A DNA stretch of 64,000 nt. It comes from Lachnospiraceae bacterium (GTDB taxonomy: Bacteria > Bacillota > Clostridia > Lachnospirales > Lachnospiraceae). The translations under genes were made by a program, and so were the position numbers. The first letter of the stretch is position 1; each line of letters opens with the position of its first letter. The stretch covers positions 1-64,000 of the forward strand of contig JAFZZY010000056.1 of the NCBI GenBank assembly GCA_017615545.1, given 5' to 3'. Below are positions 42,830-50,875 of the stretch, in pieces. The notes beneath the pieces are model-generated. The model made no database searches, was not told the origin of the DNA, and saw nothing but the letters and a program-made list of their open reading frames with translations.

Positions 42830-43885
42830 ATGAAAAAGATCGTTCTGACCGGCGGCGGCACCGCCGGACATGTTACTGCAAATATCGCCCTGCTGCCCGA
42901 GCTGCGGGCTCTGGGCTATGAGATCTCCTACATCGGTTCCTACGAAGGAATGGAGAAGGGTCTCATCGAGGCGGAGGGGATCCCGTACTATGGCGTGGCG
43001 ACCGGCAAATTCCGCCGCTACCTGAGCGCGAAGAACCTGACCGACCCGTTCCGCGTCGTGAAGGGATACAATGAGGCGAAAAAACTGATGAAGCAGCTCA
43101 AGCCCGATGTGGTCTTCTCGAAGGGCGGCTTTGTTGCCGTTCCCGTCGTTCGCGCGGCGAAAAAATATAAGATCCCGGTTATCATCCACGAGTCGGATAT
43201 GACGCCGGGTCTGGCCAATAAACTCTGCATTTCCGCTGCGAAATACATCTGCTGTAATTTCCCGGAGACCGTAGAGCAGCTGAAGAAAAAGCCGGCCGTC
43301 CTGACGGGTAGCCCGATCCGTAAAGAGCTCCTGACCGGTACTCGGGAGGCGGGACTTGCATTTACCGGACTGTCCGGCGCGAAGCCCGTTCTGCTCATGA
43401 TCGGCGGCAGCTCCGGCTCCCGCATCATCAACCAGCACCTGCGTGCGTCGCTGGACGACCTGCTCCCGCAGTTCGACATCATCCACCTGTGCGGTAAGGG
43501 AAATCTCGATCCCGAGATCGACCGCGAGGGCTACGTTCAGTACGAGTATATCTCGTCGGAACTCAAAGACCTCTACGCCTGCGCGGACGTGATCCTGTCG
43601 CGTGCCGGGGCCAATGTCCTCTGCGAGCTTCTCGCGCTTCGGAAACCGCACCTGCTGATCCCGCTGTCGAAGGCAGTCAGCCGCGGCGACCAGATCCTGA
43701 ACGCCGCTTCCTTCCAAAAGCAGGGATTTTCCGAAGTTTTGGAAGAAGAAGCCGTCACCAAAGAGACTCTGGTAACGGCCATCCAAAAACTGTATGAAAA
43801 CCGCCAGACCTATATCGACGCAATGAAAAAGGCCGATATCGGTAACGGTGTCGAGCGCGTGATGGAATTAATCCAGCGCTTCTGA
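42830..43885 (+). CDS. murG: MurG, undecaprenyl-PP-MurNAc-pentapeptide GlcNAc transferase
   Basis: Adds GlcNAc to lipid I to make lipid II on the inner face of the membrane. The 351-residue protein has both Rossmann-like domains with MurG motifs: LTGGGTAGHVTANIALLPEL at the N-terminus, HESDMTPGLANKL, TGSPIRKEL, IGGSSGSRIIN, and the C-terminal SRAGANVLCELLALRKPHLLIPLS for UDP-GlcNAc. It is expressed from the plus strand apart from the other cell-wall genes here. Its last 18 bases overlap the end of the convergent HIT gene. Confidence 0.96.
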   Translation: MKKIVLTGGGTAGHVTANIALLPELRALGYEISYIGSYEGMEKGLIEAEGIPYYGVATGKFRRYLSAKNLTDPFRVVKGYNEAKKLMKQLKPDVVFSKGGFVAVPVVRAAKKYKIPVIIHESDMTPGLANKLCISAAKYICCNFPETVEQLKKKPAVLTGSPIRKELLTGTREAGLAFTGLSGAKPVLLMIGGSSGSRIINQHLRASLDDLLPQFDIIHLCGKGNLDPEIDREGYVQYEYISSELKDLYACADVILSRAGANVLCELLALRKPHLLIPLSKAVSRGDQILNAASFQKQGFSEVLEEEAVTKETLVTAIQKLYENRQTYIDAMKKADIGNGVERVMELIQRF

Positions 43886-44281
43886 TATTTTTTTCTGCAT
43901 CTCCTTAGCTTCCTCAGGATCTAAGGTTCCCGGATCCCATGCTACGATCTTCGCTCCGTCGTCGTAGCGTGGGATCACGTGCATATGGAAGTGGAATACC
44001 GTCTGGCCGGCCGAAAGTCCGTTGTTCTGTACCAGATTGAAGCCCGTGCAGCCCAGCGCCTTCCTCATGGCTTTACCGATCTTCGCTGCGACCAAAAGCA
44101 CCTTTGCGGCGTATTCTTCCGAGATTTCGGTCACGTCCGCGAAATGCTCCTTCGGCAGGATCAGAGCATGGCCCTTCGAAGCAGGACCCAAGTCAAAGAT
44201 CACACGAAACATGTCATCCTCATACAATGTCGTGCTCGGGATCTCTCCGTTTGCGATCTTACAAAAAATACAATTCTCCAT
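43868..44281 (-). CDS. HIT-family nucleotide hydrolase
   Basis: A 137-residue protein with the histidine triad HFHMHVIPR near the C-terminus and the family start MENCIFCKIANGEIPS with a zinc-type C-x2-C. HIT proteins hydrolyse nucleotide phosphoramidates such as AMP-lysine or AMP-NH2. GGAG six bases upstream fixes the start at 44281. Its 3' end overlaps murG, which runs towards it. Confidence 0.95.
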   Translation of the reverse strand: MENCIFCKIANGEIPSTTLYEDDMFRVIFDLGPASKGHALILPKEHFADVTEISEEYAAKVLLVAAKIGKAMRKALGCTGFNLVQNNGLSAGQTVFHFHMHVIPRYDDGAKIVAWDPGTLDPEEAKEMQKKISEALD

Positions 44282-44360
44282 TTCGTTCTCCGGCCCGGTT
44301 TCCGGGCTTTTTCCTTTCTTTTTCAAAATGTGCGTTTATGCACGCCCGCCGGGCGCCGGA

Positions 44361-45335
44361 TCACTTAAGATCCTTCGGTTTGTGTGCATTGACCTTATCA
44401 TACAGCAGGGTGCTCGCGATCGTATCCTGATGCGTGATCACGCTGCTTTCGAGCTTTCCGTCGCGGATGCACTGCATCGCTTCCATGATCTCATAGACGA
44501 AACCATTGACCGTTTCCTCATCTTTAAAATGCTCGACGAGGTTGCGCCGGCTGTCGTACAGGAAGGCTTCGGTCGCGTAGTGCGAGTGCGGCACGATCAG
44601 CATGCCCGCGTCGCCGCAGACGATCAGGCGCTCGTCCAGAACGCTGATGAAACTTGAGTCGAAGGTCGCGATCGTGTCCGGGTAGCGCATGACCACGTGG
44701 TTCTCGATGTCCACGCCGGTCTCGCTCCAGATAGAGTATTCCTCCACCTGATCGATCGGGATGTCTCCTAGCACGAACGTGGTGATGTCGTAGCCGTAAA
44801 CGCCCAGATCGTACGCGGATCCGCCGCCGAGGGCTGCGCTGTAGAAGCGATCCTCCGGATCCTTATTCATCAGATTGGCGATGCCTAAATTGGAATACGT
44901 CGGTGTGCCGATCTTTCCTTCTTCGACCCACTGTTTTGCTTTTTTAACCGCAGGCAGGAAACGACTCCACATCGCCTCCATCAGAAACACCTTCTTCTCC
45001 GCAGCTTTTGCGAGGCCTGCCTTCGCCTGCTCCATGTCGGTGAACATAGGCTTCTCGCACAGGATCGGCACGCCCAGATCCAGGCACAACATGACCAGTT
45101 CAAAATGCGCATTGGTCGTGACGCCGATGTAGACTGCATCCGGCTTCATCTCCTCGATCATCGTGGTGTAGTCATCATACGCCGCCGGGATCGCATTGGC
45201 CGCGGCAAATGCTTTGGCTCTTTCCATAGACTTGCTGGCGATCGCAACGACTTCTGCGCCTTCGATCCTTGCAACTGCGTCGCAGAACTTATTCGAGATA
45301 CGTCCTGCTCCTAAAACCCCAAATCGAAAACTCAT
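44361..45335 (-). CDS. Gfo/Idh/MocA-family oxidoreductase
   Basis: A 324-residue NAD(P)-dependent dehydrogenase. The N-terminal Rossmann domain has GVLGAGRISNKFCDAV, and the EKP signature occurs in PILCEKPMFTD. The C-terminal domain has GGGSAYDLGVYGYDITTFVLG. It is related to sugar and inositol dehydrogenases; the substrate cannot be told from context, since its neighbours are a HIT protein and a rhomboid protease. Confidence 0.92.
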   Translation of the reverse strand: MSFRFGVLGAGRISNKFCDAVARIEGAEVVAIASKSMERAKAFAAANAIPAAYDDYTTMIEEMKPDAVYIGVTTNAHFELVMLCLDLGVPILCEKPMFTDMEQAKAGLAKAAEKKVFLMEAMWSRFLPAVKKAKQWVEEGKIGTPTYSNLGIANLMNKDPEDRFYSAALGGGSAYDLGVYGYDITTFVLGDIPIDQVEEYSIWSETGVDIENHVVMRYPDTIATFDSSFISVLDERLIVCGDAGMLIVPHSHYATEAFLYDSRRNLVEHFKDEETVNGFVYEIMEAMQCIRDGKLESSVITHQDTIASTLLYDKVNAHKPKDLK

Positions 45336-45360
45336 TTGTTTTCCCCCTTTACATTATGTG

Positions 45361-45391
45361 GAGATGCCGACGCGGCACCTCTTTTTTATTT
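45361..45391 (+). terminator. Plus-strand intrinsic terminator between two minus-strand genes
   Basis: GAGATGCCG / CGGCACCTC (nine pairs, one G-U) with a three-base loop, followed by TTTTTTATTT on the plus strand. On the minus strand no T-tract follows. It points against both flanking genes. Confidence 0.75.
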
Positions 45392-45419
45392 CAGCAACGG
45401 TGTGAACCTCACTGTTTTC

Positions 45420-46493
45420 TTATGCTCCCATGCCACCGATCTGTCCGTCGGTCTCATCCGTTCCGGCTTTTATTTTCCTGAGTTTGGGAATGCCGTACAG
45501 CAAAAGCGCGAGGACGATACCCAGCACAGCTCCCGAGGCGTGCGCCATCCAGTTGACCTTCGGATCGTCGATGCCGTTGGACATTACGATCGCGAGGAAA
45601 ATGAGATACCGGAAATAGGGCACTTTCTGCAGGCGCTTCCGATTCAAAAACAGGATGCAGAGCAGGGCGCCACACATGCCGCTGATGGCGCCGGAGGCGC
45701 CCAGGCTGTAGACATTTTCACCATTGTGGATATACAGAGCCAGGCTGATCATGCCCGCGCCGATACCACTTAGCAGATATAAAAGCACAAACCGCACCTT
45801 TCCGAGCAGAACCTCGAGCGGTTTGCCGACGTACAGTTGTGTGACCATATTGAAGAACAGGTGCTGAAGACTGCCGTGCAGGAAGATATGTGTGACCGCC
45901 GTCCAGTATTCGCGGTTTTCAAAGAAGGTCCGGGAATGCATGGCGCCGCACTGTTCGAGTGTCCCTATCCCATCTCCGTTTGCGAAGATCTTTTGCAGGA
46001 TGAAGATCACAACACACGACAGGATCAGGCCGACATTGACCGGCGACAACAGGATCTTCAGTTGTTTGAACAGATTCTTCCACGGCGATGCCGTCAGGCG
46101 CCTCTCAATGATGTCCCGGGCATCCAAAAAAACACCCGGCTGATCGTCGTAGATCATCAGGTTTTTCTTCCGGACGTCCACGATCCAGAAGGGCACGTCC
46201 TCTCCCAGCTTCATCCGGCTCTCCGACGAACTCGCCGTCAGCACGACCAAAAGCCCGAACGTATCCCGCACATACTGCGGATATTTCTCCGCGATCCGGT
46301 CCCCCATCTCCTTTAAGCGGTCACGGGTGAACACCTCTCGCTTCTCGACATTCGATCCGGTATCGTCCAGCAAACATATATAAAACAGGCCCAGCTTCGT
46401 CAGCTTAAACACCACGCTCACGCTATGGTCTTCATTGGCCTCTCCACGCAGATAACCCGCCTCGATCAGGGCATTTTCTAACTTGATCAGCAA
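45420..46493 (-). CDS. Rhomboid-family intramembrane serine protease
   Basis: A 357-residue protein. The N-terminal 150 residues form a soluble cytoplasmic domain of unknown family. The rest is a rhomboid core of about seven helices, with the HGSLQHLFFNM motif, the catalytic Ser in GASGAISG, and the catalytic His in NWMAHASGAVLG. Substrates are unknown. The start is TTG at 46493 with AGGA five bases upstream; the nearest ATG is out of frame. Confidence 0.9.
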   Translation of the reverse strand: MLIKLENALIEAGYLRGEANEDHSVSVVFKLTKLGLFYICLLDDTGSNVEKREVFTRDRLKEMGDRIAEKYPQYVRDTFGLLVVLTASSSESRMKLGEDVPFWIVDVRKKNLMIYDDQPGVFLDARDIIERRLTASPWKNLFKQLKILLSPVNVGLILSCVVIFILQKIFANGDGIGTLEQCGAMHSRTFFENREYWTAVTHIFLHGSLQHLFFNMVTQLYVGKPLEVLLGKVRFVLLYLLSGIGAGMISLALYIHNGENVYSLGASGAISGMCGALLCILFLNRKRLQKVPYFRYLIFLAIVMSNGIDDPKVNWMAHASGAVLGIVLALLLYGIPKLRKIKAGTDETDGQIGGMGA

Positions 46494-46530
46494 CTTCTTC
46501 TTCCTTCATTTCTTCAAAACTGATACAACC

Positions 46531-46559
46531 AGTATACCCGTTTTTCGGCCAATTTGCAA
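46531..46559 (-). promoter_or_regulatory. Promoter of the rhomboid gene
   Basis: On the minus strand: TTGCAA, 17-base spacer, TATACT, about 37 bases upstream of the TTG start. Confidence 0.78.
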
Positions 46560-46589
46560 GACTGCCCGAGGGAGGATAGATCTACCCCG

Positions 46590-46931
46590 TCACTTTGCAT
46601 GTTCCAACTTTTCTCGCACGGCATCCATGATAAAACTGTTAAGGCTGATAGAATGTGAAAACGCATACACCGCCGCACATCGATGAAGTTCGCTGCCTAT
46701 CCGTATATTCAAACTTCCTCTGAAAGCCACCTCAGGCTCATTCCCACTTTCTGCACACGATTTTAGGTATGCGTCAACCGCATCGTGAAAATCCTGAACC
46801 AATTCTTTTGCATTCGTCCCCTCATATGTGACAAGGGAACGAATCCCTTGGACTTTTCCGAAGAATACACCATCTGCCTCTGAAAATTCAACACTTCCGA
46901 TATACCCTTTATATTCCATTGTATTCTTCAT
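46590..46931 (-). CDS. hicB: HicB-type antitoxin
   Basis: A 113-residue antitoxin. The N-terminal half is the HicB partial RNase H-like fold (YKGYIGSVEFSEADGVFFGKVQGI, then FHDAVDAYLKSC). The C-terminal half has a ribbon-helix-helix segment (GSLNIRIGSELHRCAAVYAFSHSISLNSFIMDAVREKL) expected to bind DNA. It overlaps the toxin gene by four bases (ATGA). The perfect palindrome upstream of the pair is a likely operator for this protein. Confidence 0.93.
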   Translation of the reverse strand: MKNTMEYKGYIGSVEFSEADGVFFGKVQGIRSLVTYEGTNAKELVQDFHDAVDAYLKSCAESGNEPEVAFRGSLNIRIGSELHRCAAVYAFSHSISLNSFIMDAVREKLEHAK

Positions 46932-47185
46932 ATCAATCCCTCCTGCTCCAAAAATGCAACCAATTCCTTTACTTGGTACTGAAGTAATTCTTTCCGCGGA
47001 TGAGGAGCATGCAGTAAAATCCTTATCCTTCTATCCTCACTGACAAACATTACCCTTGACCCGCTGGTCTTCCCTTTATTCTCACAATTAAACGAGAAAT
47101 GACGTAATAGTTTTTCGGCTTCTTCAAATGTAAAATCTTTAGGTATGGTTTTGATCCTTGCGATCAACTTTTCGATTTGACCCAT
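46928..47185 (-). CDS. hicA: HicA-type toxin
   Basis: An 85-residue double-stranded-RNA-binding-fold toxin that, in the family, cleaves or blocks mRNA. The pattern is IPKDFTFEEAEKLLRHF, then KTSGSRVMFV and LHAPHPRKELLQYQVKELVAFLEQEGLI. In the classical HicA the position after GS is the catalytic His; here it is Arg. This GSR form is seen in a recognised subgroup, with the downstream HAPHP motif possibly supplying His residues. The start at 47185 follows AAAGGA. Toxin precedes antitoxin, as is usual for hicAB. Confidence 0.9.
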   Translation of the reverse strand: MGQIEKLIARIKTIPKDFTFEEAEKLLRHFSFNCENKGKTSGSRVMFVSEDRRIRILLHAPHPRKELLQYQVKELVAFLEQEGLI

Positions 47186-47204
47186 ATTCAGAATTCCTTT
47201 CGTA

Positions 47205-47233
47205 ATTATATCACAACGGCGGCGAATATGCAA
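47205..47233 (-). promoter_or_regulatory. hicAB promoter
   Basis: On the minus strand: TTGCAT, 17-base spacer, TATAAT preceded by TGA (extended -10). The -35 lies within the left arm of the palindrome at 47224-47253. Confidence 0.82.
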
Positions 47234-47253
47234 CTATATTTAGTTGCATATTC
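47224..47253. promoter_or_regulatory. Palindromic operator of hicAB
   Basis: A perfect inverted repeat with 13-base arms (GAATATGCAACTA / TAGTTGCATATTC) and a four-base centre. It covers the -35 of the hicAB promoter. There is no T-tract, so it is not an intrinsic terminator. Confidence 0.82.
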
Positions 47254-47262
47254 ACCGCTCTG

Positions 47263-48774
47263 TTATTGTATTCCATTCTCATAAAAAAAGTGCAGATCCG
47301 CCAGTGCGATCTCATCTCCGGGGGCGAGTTTGACTTCCTGGGATGGAAGCAGGCGGTTTCCATTAATGAACGTTCCGTTTGTACTGTTCAAGTCGATGAT
47401 ATAGACTCCGTCCGACCGTTGTTCGAGTCTTGCATGCAGGCGGCTGATCAGCGGACTCTTCGGGCAATGATCCGTCGCCCCCTCCAACTTGCCGATAATG
47501 TATGGGAAATGATCGGGGATGATGTCGGACGTGCGTTCGGGCACGCGGCTTCGCAGGCACCCCTTATCCTTACCCGAGCCTCGGGAGAACAACCGCTCCG
47601 TCTTAAAATCTGTCGGGATCTCCGTCCATTTTGCGTTGATCGGGTGAGCCATGCGCGTCGAAGTCCGATCATTCTCCATCTCGCCCGGATAGAAGTCCCC
47701 CTCGGCAGTGTAGTTCTCCTCGAAGTTCAGGATCCCCGTCTCGGTATACTCCTTTGATCCCCGCACCCGTACCTCATTCGTTCCGTTCTTCTTCAAAATG
47801 TACAGCGCGGCCACCTGGCCAACCGCCAGGCAGACCAGGGCGATCCCTCCGGCCGAGATCATCTTCTCCCGCCCGCTCCGTTCCTTTGCGGTCGACAAAT
47901 AGATCCCTGTGAGTAATATGGCTCCTGCGACAGAATACAGAAACATCCGAAGATGCAACAAGATCCGCGGCGGCATGCTCTCTGCTATCTTTTTGCCGAT
48001 CTTGGAACGAGCGGTTCCGGTCATCTCATGCTTCTCTTTTGGCGGAGGCAGAAAGCCCAAAACCCGACGTTCATTTCCACCGCTCTCCCGCGCCCCCCTG
48101 CCCTGCTCCGCCACGGGCTCTCCAGCGGTGCGATACACCTCGCGAGGGTCCATTTCAAAGACTTCGATGGGCTTTGCCGGCTCGGGGTTTACGTATTTAA
48201 CCTCCGGCGACGGAGAGTCATTGTCCGCTTTGTCTTTCATCGCGATAGCCAGTAGATCTCGGATCCCGCAGGCCTCCTTCCGGCTCTCCTGGTAGAGGTT
48301 GTAGGCCAGCCCGACGCACTCATAATCGTCTCGGGAAATGTGGTCCAACAAATAGCAAAGCAGGCCGGATAACTCCTCGGAAAATGTGGTCTCTTTTTCA
48401 AATCCGAACGCAAAACGGCAGCGGTTCTGCTCCGGCTCGACAAAGATATATTCGGGAGCCAACAAGATCCGGTCCACATCCATCAGATACTGCTCCGCCA
48501 CCTCGCAGGCCTGCGCGATCCCCTCCAAAAGCCGGCGTATCTGCCAGACATCCATGGTTCGCCGCTCGTAGAGTCGCGACAACGGCTGCCTGGACGAAAT
48601 GTCCAAACACAGGACCACATCACTGTCACGCATCTGCATCGTCATCGGGACAAAAGGAGCCAGCACGTTATCGATCACCATTCTGCACTGATAATCGACA
48701 TCGCGCCGATCCTTTTGCACAAGCATCATATACGTGGTTCCGGAGTAGTTGCTCCTCCCGTATTCAACCTTCAT
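47263..48774 (-). CDS. DUF6382/FHA-domain protein of the Tad pilus locus
   Basis: A 503-residue protein. The N-terminal domain (about 1-180) matches the DUF6382 type found in Clostridia Tad loci. Two membrane helices follow (about 280-300 and 308-328). A C-terminal FHA domain (about 430-500) has the phosphothreonine-binding pattern: IIGKLEGATDH, SPLISRLHARLE, and DLNSTNGTFINGNRL. It probably reads phosphorylation on a pilus or cell-envelope partner; no Ser/Thr kinase gene is in the window. It is the last gene of the Tad operon. Confidence 0.88.
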   Translation of the reverse strand: MKVEYGRSNYSGTTYMMLVQKDRRDVDYQCRMVIDNVLAPFVPMTMQMRDSDVVLCLDISSRQPLSRLYERRTMDVWQIRRLLEGIAQACEVAEQYLMDVDRILLAPEYIFVEPEQNRCRFAFGFEKETTFSEELSGLLCYLLDHISRDDYECVGLAYNLYQESRKEACGIRDLLAIAMKDKADNDSPSPEVKYVNPEPAKPIEVFEMDPREVYRTAGEPVAEQGRGARESGGNERRVLGFLPPPKEKHEMTGTARSKIGKKIAESMPPRILLHLRMFLYSVAGAILLTGIYLSTAKERSGREKMISAGGIALVCLAVGQVAALYILKKNGTNEVRVRGSKEYTETGILNFEENYTAEGDFYPGEMENDRTSTRMAHPINAKWTEIPTDFKTERLFSRGSGKDKGCLRSRVPERTSDIIPDHFPYIIGKLEGATDHCPKSPLISRLHARLEQRSDGVYIIDLNSTNGTFINGNRLLPSQEVKLAPGDEIALADLHFFYENGIQ

Positions 48775-48789
48775 CTATTCCGATCCTCC

Positions 48790-49332
48790 TTATTTCTTCG
48801 GGGCCAGAACGCTGTGGAGCAGTCGCAAAAACTCCTCCTGTTCCACATAGCCCGCGACCGCCGTGATGGTCGTATCACTCGGCGGTATCAGATGTAACAT
48901 CCGAAACACTCCGAACAACGGCATTGTGTAATTCATATGATATTTCACCTCGACCTGGTATGCGTTGATATCGACCTCGGCATCGATCTTTTGAGCGTAA
49001 AGCAGCCCCTCGTTGGCGAACTGCACAACCTCTTCTTTTGCCTTCTGCTCCCGTTCCTTATAATTCGTCGTCACCTGCCACAGCAGTCCCCGTTTTCGCC
49101 AAGCCTCTTCGTCGATCTCTCCGTCCACGACGTCGGAAGCAACTTCTTTTGCCACGTCCACGGCATAGTTCTGCGCTTTCGCGTAGAGGACATAACAATC
49201 ATGCAGATACACGCCCTCGCTCACGATAAATGCGAAAACCAGAACGATCATAAGAAATATATAGGACGTCTCCACGACCATTGCCCCGGCCAATTCGGGG
49301 CGATCCCCGATGGTGTTTTTCACTTCCTCCAT
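48790..49332 (-). CDS. TadE-like pilus assembly protein
   Basis: A 180-residue protein with a short N-terminal segment, one membrane helix (about 17-40, with MVVETSYIFLMIVLVF) and a large extracytoplasmic domain (about 42-160). The conserved Glu in the helix start is typical of TadE/TadF pseudopilins. It lies between the prepilin peptidase and FHA genes. Confidence 0.82.
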   Translation of the reverse strand: MEEVKNTIGDRPELAGAMVVETSYIFLMIVLVFAFIVSEGVYLHDCYVLYAKAQNYAVDVAKEVASDVVDGEIDEEAWRKRGLLWQVTTNYKEREQKAKEEVVQFANEGLLYAQKIDAEVDINAYQVEVKYHMNYTMPLFGVFRMLHLIPPSDTTITAVAGYVEQEEFLRLLHSVLAPKK

Positions 49333-49347
49333 AACCCCTCCTTCTCA

Positions 49348-49782
49348 TCATCCCACTGCCTCGAAAACCATGGCACAGGCGAAGGCCGCCATCACAAACG
49401 GGATAAACGGCAGGGTCTGCCCCTTCTTGATCTTCCCGATCAACATCAAGAACAGACCGCCCAGGGCACACAAGACCAGGGACATGAACAGCAGGCTGAA
49501 GTTCTCCCAAAAGCCCAGGTACAGGCCGCAGACCATGAATACCAGCCCGTCTCCGTACCCGACCTTTTGCCGTGAGACAAAAGCTGCTCCCAGAAGAAGC
49601 AGTCCGATCGACACTCCGGCCAATCCCGTCAGGAACTCCCCCAGGATCAGCCGGACCACTACGACAAAACATGCGTGCAGCAGAAGCCAGTACGGATTGA
49701 TCCTTTGATGTCGGATATCCTCGATGCTTGCGATCAGAAGTAGCAAACATAAGCCTTCCACATATATGATCCGCATGGTCAT
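49348..49782 (-). CDS. Prepilin peptidase (A24 family, TadV/CpaA-like)
   Basis: A 144-residue aspartyl protease with about five membrane helices and both catalytic Asp motifs: SIEDIRHQRIN and KVGYGDGLV. It cleaves the leader of the Flp pilin and TadE-like pseudopilins. The methylase domain of PilD is absent, as in Tad systems. The start overlaps the upstream stop codon (ATGA); an ATG two codons later has better Shine-Dalgarno spacing. Confidence 0.93.
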   Translation of the reverse strand: MTMRIIYVEGLCLLLLIASIEDIRHQRINPYWLLLHACFVVVVRLILGEFLTGLAGVSIGLLLLGAAFVSRQKVGYGDGLVFMVCGLYLGFWENFSLLFMSLVLCALGGLFLMLIGKIKKGQTLPFIPFVMAAFACAMVFEAVG

Positions 49783-50840
49783 TCGCCTCCTTCCAAGGCC
49801 GGCGTTTTATTCTGCTCCGCCGCCCGCGCCGCGCACACGGAGCACAAAGGCTTCCCGCCCACCTCCGAGCGTTTGATTTCGTGAACGTACCGGATCAGCG
49901 CCAGGCAGTCCGTACGCGAATGGTACCTGTCTCCGTCCGTCGTGATGTAAAGGTACGGATCCGTGTTGTTTCGTATGCAGAATTCACATGCATAATACTT
50001 AGCGCCGTACTCATTTCTCTCGCTGTCGACCTTCTCCCGTGCGATCGTCTTGATGTTTCGGTTCAGGTTCGAGCAGTCGCGGAAGGTATGGTAAACGCGC
50101 CCGTATTCCGTGACATATACCGTCTCATTCGCCTGCTGTTGGTCGGTCTTCGAGGTATCATATCCCCGCCAATACCGCCGGCGACACCGCTGCATCAACT
50201 CGATCTCGTTCAGGCCGGGCGGCAGTCCCCACAGGTGCACCGTATAACTGACATGCGCGTCCAGATACTCCGTGTCCGGCGTCAAAAGCGTTCCGTTAAA
50301 TGACAGTCCCCGAGCCCCGTTTACGATGGGGGACGAGTCTAAATATTCGTTCGACAGGTGACGGTCGAACAGGGTGTTTAACAGTCCTACCTCCAGCCCG
50401 TGCCTTGCGATCGCGCTCAGCGATACGTTGAAATTGGACAGTATCTCCTGCTGCGCGTCTTCCTCCGCCTGCGTGAGCACCGTCCCGTCCTGCTCAGTCG
50501 CAAACAGCCCCGGGATCTTCTCCCCGATCTCCACGCAGGCCGTGATCTCCTCGACCGCGCGGTTCAGTGTCTCCGCAATGCGCGTCTGCAGACTCATGAT
50601 ACGGAAGAAATAACTGAAGCCTAACAGGACAAATATAACGATCGGCAAGACTAAGGCCGCCTCGATGGTGAGGCTGCCCCTGGCTCCCGCCTGCCCTTTT
50701 CTCTCCTCCCTGAAGGTGACAACGGATGTCCTTTCCGGTCGTGATGTAGTTCTTTTGTTTGAGAGCGTTTCGTTGCTGAACGGAACCATTTTCTTATCAC
50801 CGATTTCAGAGACTTTGCATACTGTTTTCGGAAAGAACAT
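49779..50840 (-). CDS. TadE-like pseudopilin with duplicated Cys-containing domain
   Basis: A 353-residue protein with a long basic N-terminus (1-55), then a TadE-type helix (GSLTIEAALVLPIVIFVLLG, about 55-75) and an extracytoplasmic domain. The C-terminal 120 residues hold two copies of a small motif: VYVTEYGRVYHTFRDCSNLN with CEFC, and LYITTDGDRYHSRTDCLALI with CSVC. Each could bind a metal or form disulphides. The C-terminal copies are an unusual addition to a TadE protein. Confidence 0.83.
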   Translation of the reverse strand: MFFPKTVCKVSEIGDKKMVPFSNETLSNKRTTSRPERTSVVTFREERKGQAGARGSLTIEAALVLPIVIFVLLGFSYFFRIMSLQTRIAETLNRAVEEITACVEIGEKIPGLFATEQDGTVLTQAEEDAQQEILSNFNVSLSAIARHGLEVGLLNTLFDRHLSNEYLDSSPIVNGARGLSFNGTLLTPDTEYLDAHVSYTVHLWGLPPGLNEIELMQRCRRRYWRGYDTSKTDQQQANETVYVTEYGRVYHTFRDCSNLNRNIKTIAREKVDSERNEYGAKYYACEFCIRNNTDPYLYITTDGDRYHSRTDCLALIRYVHEIKRSEVGGKPLCSVCAARAAEQNKTPALEGGE

Positions 50841-50875
50841 CGGTTATCACCTCCAAGTTTAAGATCTGTAGGTCA

